DNA of 64,000 bases from Novosphingobium subterraneum (GTDB taxonomy: Bacteria; Pseudomonadota; Alphaproteobacteria; Sphingomonadales; Sphingomonadaceae), in contig NZ_JRVC01000002.1 of the NCBI RefSeq assembly GCF_000807925.1, forward strand, positions 124,001 through 188,000. Reading direction: 5' to 3'. Shown here one piece after another: positions 1 through 7,957 of this stretch. Positions within the stretch are counted from its first letter, which is position 1. Each line of letters starts with the position of its first letter. The position numbers and the translations under genes are program-made. The notes under the pieces were generated by a model. It was given only the letters and a program-made list of their open reading frames with translations. It searched no databases and was not told where the DNA came from.

Positions 1-56
1 GCCACCCCTTCAAACCTTCATTCCCCTGCAACCTGTTTGCGGGCACAAGGAGCCTG

Positions 57-977
57 ATGATGAAACGCGCCTATCGTACATTCGCCGCCACGGTTGCCCT
101 GGCCGTCTTCGCCTTTGCCGGAGCAGTCCACGCCGAGGCGCCTGCTGCCAAGCCTGCTGCGGAGGCACCCGCGCCGAGGCAGTTGAAGCCTGCGCTGTGG
201 AAGGTGGCGGACGCCGACACGACGATCTACCTGTTCGGCACGATCCATGCATTGCCAAAGGGTCTTGTCTGGCTTGACGGGCCAGTGGGACAGGCGCTCG
301 ACGGGTCAGCCGAACTCATTACCGAGATTCCGGAAGTGCCGGCGGCAGAGCAGCAGAAAACGGTGATGGCTGTCGGCCTGCTCAAGGGCGAGACGCTGCG
401 TTCGCTGATGCCTGATGCAGATCGCGTAGCTTATGAGGCGCTGCTGGCGAAGCTCAAGATTCCGGCGGAGGCGTTCGATCCGCTCGAACCTTGGCTGGCC
501 GGAATCACCTTGGGCGTCATGCCCTATGCCATGGCCGGATATGGGGCCGACAGCGGCGTGGAAGCAGTCCTGCGCAAGGCCGCTTTGGCCAAGGGCAAGA
601 AGCTCGGCGCACTGGAGACGGTCGAATACCAGCTGGGCCTGTTCGACCAGTTGCCGCGCGAGGCGCAGCTCAAGTTCCTTGGTGAAGCGGTGCGGGATTT
701 CGACAAGAGCTTTGCCATCATCGGCACGATGACTGATGAATGGGGTTCGGGCGATCCGGAAGGGCTCGGCAAGCTGATCAACGAGAACATGGACGATCCT
801 GAACTGGCTGAGACGCTGCTTTACCAGCGCAACCGTAACTGGGCTTCGTGGATTGCCAGGCGGCTCGACCAGCCGGGTACGGTGTTCATCGCAGTGGGCG
901 CAGGGCATCTGGCCGGCGTGCAGAGCGTGCAGGATATGCTCAAGGCCCAGGGTCTGACGGCGACGCGGGTGCAATGA
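57..977 (+). CDS. TraB/GumN family protein (first of a tandem pair)
   Basis: Predicted exported protein of 306 aa. Residues 1-26 look like a signal peptide (basic MMKR start, Ala-rich core, VHA-E cleavage). The TraB/GumN family is marked by two motifs seen here: GTIHALP at about residues 61-67 and VGAGHLAG at about 280-287; both carry conserved Gly/His of the TIKI/EreA/PrgY-like metal-dependent fold. Known relatives include putative metalloproteases, but the substrate of bacterial GumN-type members is unknown. Its stop shares the ATGA overlap with the next gene, a paralogue with the same motifs, so the two are almost certainly co-translated. Length is normal for the family. Confidence 0.8.
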   Translation: MMKRAYRTFAATVALAVFAFAGAVHAEAPAAKPAAEAPAPRQLKPALWKVADADTTIYLFGTIHALPKGLVWLDGPVGQALDGSAELITEIPEVPAAEQQKTVMAVGLLKGETLRSLMPDADRVAYEALLAKLKIPAEAFDPLEPWLAGITLGVMPYAMAGYGADSGVEAVLRKAALAKGKKLGALETVEYQLGLFDQLPREAQLKFLGEAVRDFDKSFAIIGTMTDEWGSGDPEGLGKLINENMDDPELAETLLYQRNRNWASWIARRLDQPGTVFIAVGAGHLAGVQSVQDMLKAQGLTATRVQ

Positions 978-1891
978 AGCAGCTGACTCGCTTCCTGCCG
1001 CGCCTGTTGTGGGCCGTGGTCCCGGCATTGCTGCTGGGCATGGCCATGGCTTGGCTGGAGCGCGGGAAACCTGCGCCGCTGCCGGATACGCGCGTGGCGC
1101 TATGGCAAATCGAGGAGAGGACCGGGGCGGTGCGCGGCTACATGTTCGGCACCGTCCATGCCCTGCCGCCTGATACACAGTGGTTGCGGCCCGCCGTTGG
1201 TGAGGCTTTGGCGCAGGCAGACCGCCTGGTGCTGGAGATCGCCGAGCCGCTGAACCAGAAGGTGGCGGGGGAGGCGCTGGCGGAACTGGCCGGGACCGAG
1301 GGCCTGCCGCCGCCCTCGCAGCGGCTTGCGCCTGCCTATCGAGCCAAGCTGGCCGAGGTCTATCGCAAGCTCGGTCTTTCCGATGCGGACTTTGCCGATA
1401 CCGAAAGCTGGGCAGTGGCGCTGCAGCTTGCGGCGATTGCCGGGCAGAAGGCGGGAGCCGATCCTGACAGCGGGGCAGAGCCTGCCCTGCGCAAGCTGGC
1501 AGTGGGCAAGCCGGTCGCGGGGTTCGAGACGATCCACAGCCAGTTCGGCGTGTTCGACGCCCTCCCTGCGCGCCAGCAACAGGTGCTGCTGCAGGAAGTG
1601 ACGGTGGAGGCCGCAAGCGACAAGGATGAAGAGGCCGACATGGTCGCGCTCTGGCTCAAGGGCGACGACCTTGGCATTGCGCGCGAGGCGAACGAGGGGT
1701 TTCTGGCCGATCCTGGGCTGCATCAAGCGCTACTGACGGACCGGAACCGGGCTTGGGCGGATCAGCTGGACGCGATGCTGAAGCAGGGCGCAAAACCGTT
1801 CGTGGCCGTGGGCGCCGCGCATCTGGCAGGGTCCGACAGCCTGCAGCGCCTGATGATGGCGCGGGGGTGGACAATCAAGCGAGTGCCTTGA
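974..1891 (+). CDS. TraB/GumN family protein (second of a tandem pair)
   Basis: Paralogue of the preceding gene, 305 aa from the ATG at 974, which overlaps the upstream TGA as ATGA; an in-frame start further upstream would overlap by over 100 bp and is rejected. A single N-terminal hydrophobic segment (about residues 8-27, LLWAVVPALLLGMAMAW) suggests a membrane anchor or an uncleaved signal. The motifs GTVHALP (about 59-65) and VGAAHLAG (about 279-286) match the TraB/GumN family. The Gly-to-Ala change in the second motif relative to its neighbour is mild. The product probably acts outside the cytoplasm with its partner; the substrate is unknown. Confidence 0.78.
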   Translation: MKQLTRFLPRLLWAVVPALLLGMAMAWLERGKPAPLPDTRVALWQIEERTGAVRGYMFGTVHALPPDTQWLRPAVGEALAQADRLVLEIAEPLNQKVAGEALAELAGTEGLPPPSQRLAPAYRAKLAEVYRKLGLSDADFADTESWAVALQLAAIAGQKAGADPDSGAEPALRKLAVGKPVAGFETIHSQFGVFDALPARQQQVLLQEVTVEAASDKDEEADMVALWLKGDDLGIAREANEGFLADPGLHQALLTDRNRAWADQLDAMLKQGAKPFVAVGAAHLAGSDSLQRLMMARGWTIKRVP

Positions 1892-2012
1892 GAGCGCCCA
1901 CTGATTTCTTGCATTTCCCGGCAAACCCGCTAAGGGCCGCCGCTTCCCTGTCATGGTCATCCCTGGAGGCGTGGCGGAGGAAGTGTTTGAACATAGCTGA
2001 AGGTACTGACAC

Positions 2013-2618
2013 ATGAGCGAGACGCTTACGCTGTCGGCCGAGACGCGCGATCGGGCAGGCAAGGGAGCCTCCCGTGCACTGCGTCGCGAAGGCCGCACCC
2101 CCGCCGTGATCTATGGCGGCAACGAAGAACCCATCGCGATCCACCTTGAAGAAAAGGCGCTGAACAAGGCGCTGGGCACCGGCCACTTCTTCAACTCGGT
2201 CGTCGAGCTCACTGTCGGTGGCCAGACCATCCGCACCCTGCCCAAGGACGTCGCCTTCCACCCGGTGACCGACCGTCCGCAGCACGCAGACTTCCTGCGC
2301 GTTTCGAAGGACTCGGTCGTCCACGTCGACGTGCCGGTGGCCTTCATCAACGAAGAGAAGTCGCCGGGCCTCAAGAAGGGCGGCATCCTCAACATCGTTC
2401 GTCACGAACTCGAACTGATCTGCCAGCCTGACGCGATCCCCGACGACATCATCGTCGACGTTGCCGGCTACGAAGTCGGCGATTCGATCCACATCAGCGC
2501 TGTCACCCTGCCCGCAGGCGTGAAGCCCGCGATCTCGGACCGCGACTTCACCATCGCGACGATCGTGGCCCCCTCCTCGCTGAAGAGCGAAGAAGGCGAC
2601 ACCACCAAGGAAGGCTGA
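2013..2618 (+). CDS. rplY: 50S ribosomal protein L25/general stress protein Ctc
   Basis: 201-aa long-form L25 (Ctc/TL5 type) that binds 5S rRNA in the large subunit. The N-terminal part (to about residue 95) is the 5S-binding domain, with the typical [16 protein letters not shown] stretch near residues 12-27; the C-terminal beta domain (about 100-185) is the TL5 extension, ending in an acidic/Lys tail. Start ATG at 2013 lies behind a GAAGG-like ribosome site. It is followed by a strong intrinsic terminator and then pth, the usual alphaproteobacterial neighbour. Confidence 0.95.
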   Translation: MSETLTLSAETRDRAGKGASRALRREGRTPAVIYGGNEEPIAIHLEEKALNKALGTGHFFNSVVELTVGGQTIRTLPKDVAFHPVTDRPQHADFLRVSKDSVVHVDVPVAFINEEKSPGLKKGGILNIVRHELELICQPDAIPDDIIVDVAGYEVGDSIHISAVTLPAGVKPAISDRDFTIATIVAPSSLKSEEGDTTKEG

Positions 2619-2660
2619 TAGCCCAACTTGGCCCTGCTCAGGCAGGCGCGCTTATAAGAC

Positions 2661-2696
2661 ACCCCTTCCGCGACGTGCGGGAGGGGTTCTTTTTTT
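2661..2696 (+). terminator. Intrinsic terminator after rplY
   Basis: An 11-bp stem ACCCCTTCCGC / GCGGGAGGGGT (one G-T pair) with a 5-nt loop is followed by an almost unbroken T tract at 2688-2696. It sits 43 nt after the rplY stop and before pth, so pth may rely on read-through or its own promoter. Confidence 0.9.
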
Positions 2697-2749
2697 GCAC
2701 CGTGTTATCTGGCAAGGCGCAGGGCCTCGCAACCAAGGAATTTCCGCAC

Positions 2750-3319
2750 ATGCAACTCTGGGTCGGCCTCGGAAATCCCGGACCGCAATATGCGCTTCAC
2801 AGGCACAACGTCGGCTTCATGGCACTCGACACGATTGCCGAGGTCCACAACTTCGGGCCAGTGCAGAAGAAGTTCCAAGGCTGGCTGCAGGAAGGCCGGA
2901 TCGGCAATCAGAAGGTCCTGCTGCTCAAGCCTGCGACTTTCATGAACGAGAGTGGGCGTTCCGTCGGCGAAGCGATGCGCTTCTACAAGCTGGGCATGGA
3001 TGTGCTGACAGTGTTCCACGATGAGCTCGATCTTGCGCCGTTCAAGGTCAAGGTGAAGCAAGGCGGCGGTACTGCCGGCCACAATGGCCTGCGCTCGATC
3101 GATCAGCATCTTGGGGCCGATTTCCGGCGAGTCAGGCTTGGCATAGGGCATCCGGGCCACAAGGATCGTGTCACGGGCCATGTCCTGGGCGCATTCGCCA
3201 AGGCAGAGCAGGACGACCTGATCGAAATGCTGGGCGCAGTCGCTTCCGAAGCGGGCTGGCTTGCTTCGAAAGATGACGTTCGTTTCATGAACGATGTTGC
3301 CTTGCGGCAGAATGGCTGA
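2750..3319 (+). CDS. pth: Peptidyl-tRNA hydrolase
   Basis: Pth recycles stalled peptidyl-tRNA by cleaving the ester between peptide and tRNA in the cytoplasm. The 189-aa protein starts at ATG 2750, giving the family N-terminus MQLWVGLGNPG; an in-frame ATG 25 codons upstream lies inside the terminator region and is rejected. Visible features are GNPG with the substrate-binding Asn near residue 10, the catalytic His in HRHNVGF (about residue 20), the FMNESG loop, the DELDL Asp near residue 93 and GGGTAGHNGLRS. Length is normal. It follows rplY, as in many alphaproteobacteria, but ychF, the usual third gene, is displaced 4.6 kb downstream. Confidence 0.96.
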   Translation: MQLWVGLGNPGPQYALHRHNVGFMALDTIAEVHNFGPVQKKFQGWLQEGRIGNQKVLLLKPATFMNESGRSVGEAMRFYKLGMDVLTVFHDELDLAPFKVKVKQGGGTAGHNGLRSIDQHLGADFRRVRLGIGHPGHKDRVTGHVLGAFAKAEQDDLIEMLGAVASEAGWLASKDDVRFMNDVALRQNG

Positions 3320-3418
3320 CGTTCTGGAAACGAACGGGAAACACTATTCGTCGCCTTGCTTTACATCGCCCTTTGCGTCGGCGAAGGTTAACCACGTACC
3401 GCCCTGTAATTTCACAGT

Positions 3419-3434
3419 TGGCACCGGTTTTGCT
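3419..3434 (+). promoter_or_regulatory. Sigma-54 (RpoN) -24/-12 promoter of PEP-CTERM gene 1
   Basis: TGGCACC-GGTT-TTGCT matches the RpoN consensus (TGGCACg-N4-TTGCw) with exact 4-nt central spacing and invariant GG and GC. It ends 39 nt before the ATG at 3474. The same architecture recurs before the second PEP-CTERM gene. Known PEP-CTERM systems are linked to the sigma-54-activating regulator PrsR, which fits. Confidence 0.85.
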
Positions 3435-3473
3435 TAGCCAGGGGCAGACTGAGATTAACCAATGGGGGTTAAC

Positions 3474-3854
3474 ATGAACATTCGCTCGATATTCCTCGCC
3501 ATGGCAGCAACTGCGGGCCTGTCAGCCGCATCGCCCGCAAACGCAACCTGGTGGCTGACTCACAAGCACTACTGCAACTGCGGTCACAGCGGCGGTTCGT
3601 CGCTCTGCGGGGGTACGACGTCTTCAGGCGGCACCACCACCACTTCGGGCGGCACCACGACGACTTCGGGTGGCACCACCACCACTTCGGGCGGTACGAC
3701 AACGACCTCGGGCGGGACCACAACGACGTCAGGGGGCACGACCACCACTTCGGGCGGCACGGCTGTGCCGGAGCCGGGCATGCTGGGCATGATGGCTCTC
3801 GGACTTCTCGGCATCGGCTTCGCCCGCTCACGCAAGACCAAGCCCCGCGCCTGA
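3474..3854 (+). CDS. PEP-CTERM sorted protein with Gly-Thr repeat region
   Basis: Small surface protein of 126 aa. ATG 3474 is chosen because GGGGG lies 5 nt upstream; an ATG 12 nt earlier has no ribosome site. Residues 1-24 are a signal peptide ending ANA. A short Cys-containing segment (HYCNCGHSGG...LC) follows, then six tandem GGTTTTS units (about 52-93), then the C-terminal PEP-CTERM sorting signal: VPEPG at 98-102, a hydrophobic helix and the basic tail RSRKTK. In known systems an exosortase removes this tail and the protein is exported with exopolysaccharide. The Thr/Ser-rich repeat is a plausible O-glycosylation target or flexible stalk. No exosortase is in this window. Confidence 0.85.
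   Translation: MNIRSIFLAMAATAGLSAASPANATWWLTHKHYCNCGHSGGSSLCGGTTSSGGTTTTSGGTTTTSGGTTTTSGGTTTTSGGTTTTSGGTTTTSGGTAVPEPGMLGMMALGLLGIGFARSRKTKPRA
3627..3752 (+). repeat. Six tandem 21-bp units encoding GGTTTTS
   Basis: Six in-frame 21-bp units occupy this span within the first PEP-CTERM gene. All six encode the same heptapeptide but differ at synonymous third positions (for example ACC, ACG and ACA for Thr; TCG and TCA for Ser). This suggests the protein repeat is conserved by selection rather than freshly expanded. Confidence 0.92.
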
Positions 3855-3867
3855 CGCATTTCCGCTA

Positions 3868-5382
3868 TCAGGCGCCGGGTTGCGTCTGATAGCGGGCCAA
3901 AGTGTTGCGAAACACCGCGTTCGTCGGTTCGGCCGAGCTCGCCTTGCGAAGAAGGGTGATTGCAGTCGGCAGGTCCGTTCCCGTCCGGGCGCGAACCAGA
4001 CCGGCCATGTACAACGTATCAGGATCTTCGGGGCGCAGTGCGCGCGCCTTGTCGGCCGCCCTGATCGCCTCTTCGCCCTTCCCGGCATGGCTAAGCGCAA
4101 GCGCCAGTCGCTTGAGGACTTCCGGGTCATCTCCTGACTGCGCAAGTTGTGCATAGGCCTGAGCCGCAGCGCTCCAGTCTTCGCGTGCCAAGGCGGCCTG
4201 GCCTTCAGCTGCCAGTGATTGCGCCTGTCCTGCCTGTGCGGCACGCAGCCGCGCGCGCAACGGCGTTGCATCGGGCAGGCCCGCGGCGTCGGCCGCCTTT
4301 ACCGCCAACTCGAGTTCCCGCGGGCCTGCCAACTGGCTGGCTGCAAGAGGGCGTACCGTGCCGAAAGCGGCAAGGGAGTCCCCGGTCGCCAGTTGCGCTT
4401 CTGCCAACATGATGCGCGCAAAAGGATTGTTCGGTGAGCGCGTGAGCGCCCTTTGGAACATCGCCCGTGCCTGTTCGGGATGTCCGGTCCGCAACATCGC
4501 CTCGGCATAACTGAGCCCATTGGCAGACAGGGGATCAAGATCGCGCTCCTGCCTGGCCAACAGCGATCGGACCTTGTCCCATTCGCCCTTCATCGACGCA
4601 AACTGCACCTGCAGATCCCGAACGCGCGGATCATCTGGCGCGACCGCTGCGGCCCGCGATGTCATTGCCAAGGCATCGTCAAGCTTGCCCTGGAGATCGA
4701 AGGCATTCGCCCTTGCCAGCCATGGGTCAGGCACGCGCGGGTACTTCGCGGCCATCTGCTCAAGTACTGCATGCGCTTCGGCGAACTGCCCCCGCCTCAC
4801 TGCGATATCCGCGGCAATCAGCGCAGCGTCGAATTTTCCGGCCGGAAGTCGCGACAGGGCTTCAACCTGCCTTGATGCCGCATCGAGATCCTGCGCCGCT
4901 ATGAGGAACCGCGCGTAGTCGCGAAGGAGGAGCGGATCGCCTCCTGATGCTGCGCCCCGCTGCAGAGCTGCGAAGGCACCCGCTGTGTCTCCCTTGGCGG
5001 ACAGCGCGGCGGCCCTGACCCGCTCTGCAGCAGGCGAGGCATCCTGCCCCAGAAGTGCCAGCGCCTGGTCCGAGTTGCCCCGCGGGACGGCCGCCTCGGC
5101 ACGGATCAACGCCAATTCGGCTTGTGATCCGCCCGAGCGTTCAAGCCGGGAAGCCGTGGCGGCTGCACCATCGCCATCGCCCAACCGGAGCTGCACCGCT
5201 GCAAGCATGCGAAGAATTGCCGGATCATCACCCGCGTCGGCCAGAGCTGCAGTGAGGTCGACCTTGGCCGCGCCCAATTCCATCCCGGCAATTTCACGCT
5301 CGGCGCGAGCAACACGCTCGGCGGCATCGTCACCACAACCTGTCAGGGCAAGAAGAAGGGCTAGTGCAAGACGGGATGTCAT
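3868..5382 (-). CDS. TPR-repeat lipoprotein (PrsT-like)
   Basis: 504-aa protein from ATG 5382 (a GTG two codons earlier is possible). The N-terminus MTSRLALALLLALTGC carries a lipobox LTGC with the lipidated Cys at 16, so it should be a periplasm-facing lipoprotein. The rest is Ala/Leu-rich helical tetratricopeptide-type repeats, e.g. GRGQFAEAHAVL-like and KYPRVPDPWLARA-like units in the middle and DPEVLKRLALALSHAGK near the C-terminus. It lies between two sigma-54-driven PEP-CTERM genes on the opposite strand. TPR lipoproteins named PrsT accompany PEP-CTERM/exosortase loci, so a role in export or assembly of the sorted proteins is inferred. It is shorter than typical PrsT, so it may be a separate subfamily. 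Confidence 0.72.
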   Translation of the reverse strand: MTSRLALALLLALTGCGDDAAERVARAEREIAGMELGAAKVDLTAALADAGDDPAILRMLAAVQLRLGDGDGAAATASRLERSGGSQAELALIRAEAAVPRGNSDQALALLGQDASPAAERVRAAALSAKGDTAGAFAALQRGAASGGDPLLLRDYARFLIAAQDLDAASRQVEALSRLPAGKFDAALIAADIAVRRGQFAEAHAVLEQMAAKYPRVPDPWLARANAFDLQGKLDDALAMTSRAAAVAPDDPRVRDLQVQFASMKGEWDKVRSLLARQERDLDPLSANGLSYAEAMLRTGHPEQARAMFQRALTRSPNNPFARIMLAEAQLATGDSLAAFGTVRPLAASQLAGPRELELAVKAADAAGLPDATPLRARLRAAQAGQAQSLAAEGQAALAREDWSAAAQAYAQLAQSGDDPEVLKRLALALSHAGKGEEAIRAADKARALRPEDPDTLYMAGLVRARTGTDLPTAITLLRKASSAEPTNAVFRNTLARYQTQPGA

Positions 5383-5505
5383 GGGCACTGGATGCCACGT
5401 ACGCCTGAATCATTGGTGAAAGCGGAGCAACTTCGTCTGCGAGCATGTCGAGAAATCTTACGACCTCAACATTATTAATCATTACAAATGGCTGAAATCC
5501 GTAAT

Positions 5506-5521
5506 TGGCACAGGGGTTGCT
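5506..5521 (+). promoter_or_regulatory. Sigma-54 (RpoN) -24/-12 promoter of PEP-CTERM gene 2
   Basis: TGGCACA-GGGG-TTGCT has the same spacing and the same TTGGCAC...TTGCTTA frame as the site at 3419-3434. It ends 43 nt before the ATG at 5565. The flanking DNA is otherwise different and AT-rich upstream (5470-5500), as expected where an activator-bound loop forms. Confidence 0.87.
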
Positions 5522-5564
5522 TACCTAACAATTAACCGACTTTCGGTTCAGGGGAGCAGTTTCG

Positions 5565-6281
5565 ATGACCTTCAGAAAAGTTCTCGCGGGCCTCGCTGCC
5601 AGTGCAGCAATGATGGCAGCAGCACCTGCCTTTGCCGATTCCGTCACGCTCGGCTCGGGCGATATCGGCAGCAGCTTCACGCTGAACTATGACGGCTTCT
5701 CGGGCGGAACGTCTATCGGCGGGCTGACCGGCTCGACCACGTTCAAGCTGACCGGCATTTCCGGCAATGACTACACGTTCGACTACAGCGTTTCCAACAC
5801 CAGCTCCGCGCCGGTTACGGATTCGCGTATCTCAAGCTTTGCGTTCAACACCGATCCCACCATCTCGTCGGCCACGAGCACCGGTGCATTTTCGTACACC
5901 ACGCTGAATTCAAACTATCCGAACGGCATTGGCACCGTGGACGTGTGCTTCAAGGATGCCCAGACCGGGAGCTGTGCAGGAGGCGGAAGCGGCGGCCTGA
6001 CACTTGGCGAAACCGGCACCGGTTCGTTCACGCTGAGCTTTTCGCAGCCGGTCAGTTCGCTGACGCTCAGCGACTTCTATGTGCGCTACCAGTCGATCAG
6101 CGGCGTGCCGGGCATCAGCTCTGCCAGCGGTTCGGGCACGATCAGCAGCACTGGCGGGTCAACTGGCGGTACGCCTGTCCCGGAACCGGGCATGCTCGGG
6201 CTGTTCGGTATCGGTCTTGTCGGCCTTGCCCTGGCGCGCCGCCGTCAGACTGCGCCGCGTCGCCTGGCTCTCGCAGCCTGA
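5565..6281 (+). CDS. PEP-CTERM sorted protein, cistern-like family
   Basis: 238-aa secreted protein with a GGGGAG ribosome site 8 nt before ATG. Residues 1-24 are a signal peptide ending AFA. The mature part is Ser/Thr/Gly-rich and beta-rich with a Cys pair (C128, C137) in VCFKDAQTGSC followed by a Gly-rich turn, resembling the 'cistern' family of sphingomonad PEP-CTERM proteins. The sorting signal PVPEPGMLGL begins near 204, followed by a hydrophobic helix and the basic RRRQ. An extra ten or so residues after the basic cluster are slightly unusual. It shares its promoter type and sorting signal with the PEP-CTERM gene at 3474-3854, so the two are probably co-regulated and handled by one exosortase encoded elsewhere. 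Confidence 0.85.
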   Translation: MTFRKVLAGLAASAAMMAAAPAFADSVTLGSGDIGSSFTLNYDGFSGGTSIGGLTGSTTFKLTGISGNDYTFDYSVSNTSSAPVTDSRISSFAFNTDPTISSATSTGAFSYTTLNSNYPNGIGTVDVCFKDAQTGSCAGGGSGGLTLGETGTGSFTLSFSQPVSSLTLSDFYVRYQSISGVPGISSASGSGTISSTGGSTGGTPVPEPGMLGLFGIGLVGLALARRRQTAPRRLALAA

Positions 6282-6300
6282 TCAAACCGGAAATTCGAGG

Positions 6301-6332
6301 AAGGGAGCCTGCACCCGTGGGCTCCCTTTTTC
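6301..6332 (+). terminator. Intrinsic terminator after PEP-CTERM gene 2
   Basis: Stem AAGGGAGCC / GGCTCCCTT with a 10-nt loop, then a T run to 6332. It lies 20 nt past the stop and just before the convergent TPR gene end, isolating the two units. Confidence 0.85.
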
Positions 6333-6339
6333 CTTGCGC

Positions 6340-7845
6340 TCAGCCCTTTTCGGCGCTGCGCAAGTGCCCTGCGATCGTCGCATTGCCGGGGGCCTTGGCG
6401 GCAGCTTCGCGCAGCAAGGTTAGGCCGCGCGACCGGTCCTTGCCGCTTTCGACGAGAAGCCAGCCAAGCGTATCAAGCACCGAAGCGTTTGTCGGGGCGG
6501 CCTTGTATGCATTCTCGGCAAATTCCAGTGCCTTGGCCTTGTTGCCAACCATTCCCTGGGCATAGGCCATGTTATTGAGAACCAGCGGGTTCTTTCCGTC
6601 AGTCACGGCAAGCAAACGCTCATAGGCGGCAATGGCATTGCCCCAGTTGGACTGCTTCATTGCCGTGTCGGCCTGAGCCAGCGTAGCCGCCAGCGCCTGC
6701 GCTGACGGGAATTTCGCCTTCTCTGCCAGCCTCGCCGCTTCGGGATCGCCCGAAGCCTCTGCAGCCTTTGCCAGAAGGCGCAGATCCTCGGCATCGGCTG
6801 TCTGGACCTCGGCGAACGGGCGCATCGTCTCGACTGCACCGCGCGCATCGCCAGCGGCGAGCTGCGCCCTGGCAAGTTCGCGGCGGAGCGTTGCACTGCC
6901 GGGGTTACGGGTAAGCAGAGGCTGGAGCTTGGCCCGAGCCTGCTCAGGCTGCTTCAACGCTACGAGTGCCTGCGCATAGAGAACCGTCGCCTCATCCTTG
7001 TCGGTCAGTTGCGCTTCGTTTGCCTGGAGGACGCTTCGAACGGTAGCCCAATCGCCACGCGCTGCGGCAGCACGCGCCTGAAGATAGGCGACCTGCCCCC
7101 CGCCCTTCACTTCTGCAAGCGATTCAAGGACCTTGTCCATCTCCTTGGTCCGTCCGAGATCGCCGAGCACGGCGGCCTTGCCGGCCAAGGCGGCCAGATT
7201 GCCAGGGTAGGACTTTGCCGCCGCATCGTATGCCAACAGGGCTTCGGCAAGGCGGCCTTCGGCGGTCGCGACTTCGGCATCGGCCAGCAGCGCATCGATC
7301 ATCGCCGCGTCTGCCGCCTTCGCCCGGTAGGCCAGAATACGGGCCTGCGTTATATCACCACGCATGAGACTGAAACGCGCATAGTCGGCCAGCAAGCGCG
7401 CATCGGCCCTCCCGGCAGCACCAGCGGCAAAGGCCTTTGCGGCCCCTTCGCGATCGTCCTTGGCAAGCAGGGCAAGAGCGCGGATGCGGTGAGCCGCGGC
7501 TGACGTGTCCGTGCCCAAAGCCGAAATTGCATCTTCCGGCAGGCCACGCAGCAGCAGCGCTTCTGCCGAAAGCTGTGCGAAGTCGGCCGGTCGCCGACCT
7601 TCGGGAAGCTTCGCCAGGGATGCACCTGCGGCAATGCCGTCTCCCATGGCAAGGGCATTGCGGGCATGGAGTTCAAGCAGCGCGGGATCCTGCGGGTTGG
7701 CCTCCAGCGCAGCGGCCAGATCCACCTGAGCGGCGCGATAGTCGTGCGCAGCGAAAGCCTTGCGAGCCCGATCGGCGCGCTCCTGCGGGCTGTCGGTACA
7801 AGCCGCCAGCAGCAGCGGCAAGGTCAGGAAGGCCAGCTTCTTCAT
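6340..7845 (-). CDS. TPR-repeat lipoprotein (PrsT-like), second copy
   Basis: 501-aa protein. ATG 7845 is chosen because GGAGAG precedes it and it yields a classic lipoprotein signal MKKLAFLTLPLLLAAC with lipobox LAAC (Cys16). The remainder is TPR-like helical repeats, including a clear C-terminal run (NPLVLNNMAYAQGMVGNKAKAL, then APTNASVLDTLGWLLVESG) typical of TPR consensus positions. It resembles the lipoprotein at 3868-5382 in length, layout and the N-terminal pattern after the Cys (ERxxRAxxxxA...DLxAAL), so the two are paralogues. It converges on PEP-CTERM gene 2. A role in the PEP-CTERM export pathway is inferred from position and family. Confidence 0.75.
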   Translation of the reverse strand: MKKLAFLTLPLLLAACTDSPQERADRARKAFAAHDYRAAQVDLAAALEANPQDPALLELHARNALAMGDGIAAGASLAKLPEGRRPADFAQLSAEALLLRGLPEDAISALGTDTSAAAHRIRALALLAKDDREGAAKAFAAGAAGRADARLLADYARFSLMRGDITQARILAYRAKAADAAMIDALLADAEVATAEGRLAEALLAYDAAAKSYPGNLAALAGKAAVLGDLGRTKEMDKVLESLAEVKGGGQVAYLQARAAAARGDWATVRSVLQANEAQLTDKDEATVLYAQALVALKQPEQARAKLQPLLTRNPGSATLRRELARAQLAAGDARGAVETMRPFAEVQTADAEDLRLLAKAAEASGDPEAARLAEKAKFPSAQALAATLAQADTAMKQSNWGNAIAAYERLLAVTDGKNPLVLNNMAYAQGMVGNKAKALEFAENAYKAAPTNASVLDTLGWLLVESGKDRSRGLTLLREAAAKAPGNATIAGHLRSAEKG

Positions 7846-7957
7846 CGCAATCTCTCCACGGATGAAGCACTTAGTGCCTTCAATCCCTGAAATTTCCGTG
7901 AAGGTTTCCAAATGCTGCACGCCCGGCTAAAGGCGCGGCCAGCCAAGGAGTTTGAAG

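Noticed and set aside
848..973. 42-codon N-terminal extension of the second TraB/GumN gene
   Set aside because: It overlaps the first gene by 130 bp; the ATGA-coupled ATG gives a proper membrane-anchor N-terminus.
7861..7880. Sigma-54-like words upstream of the second TPR gene
   Set aside because: The GC and CC elements are 10 rather than 12 bp apart, incompatible with RpoN binding.
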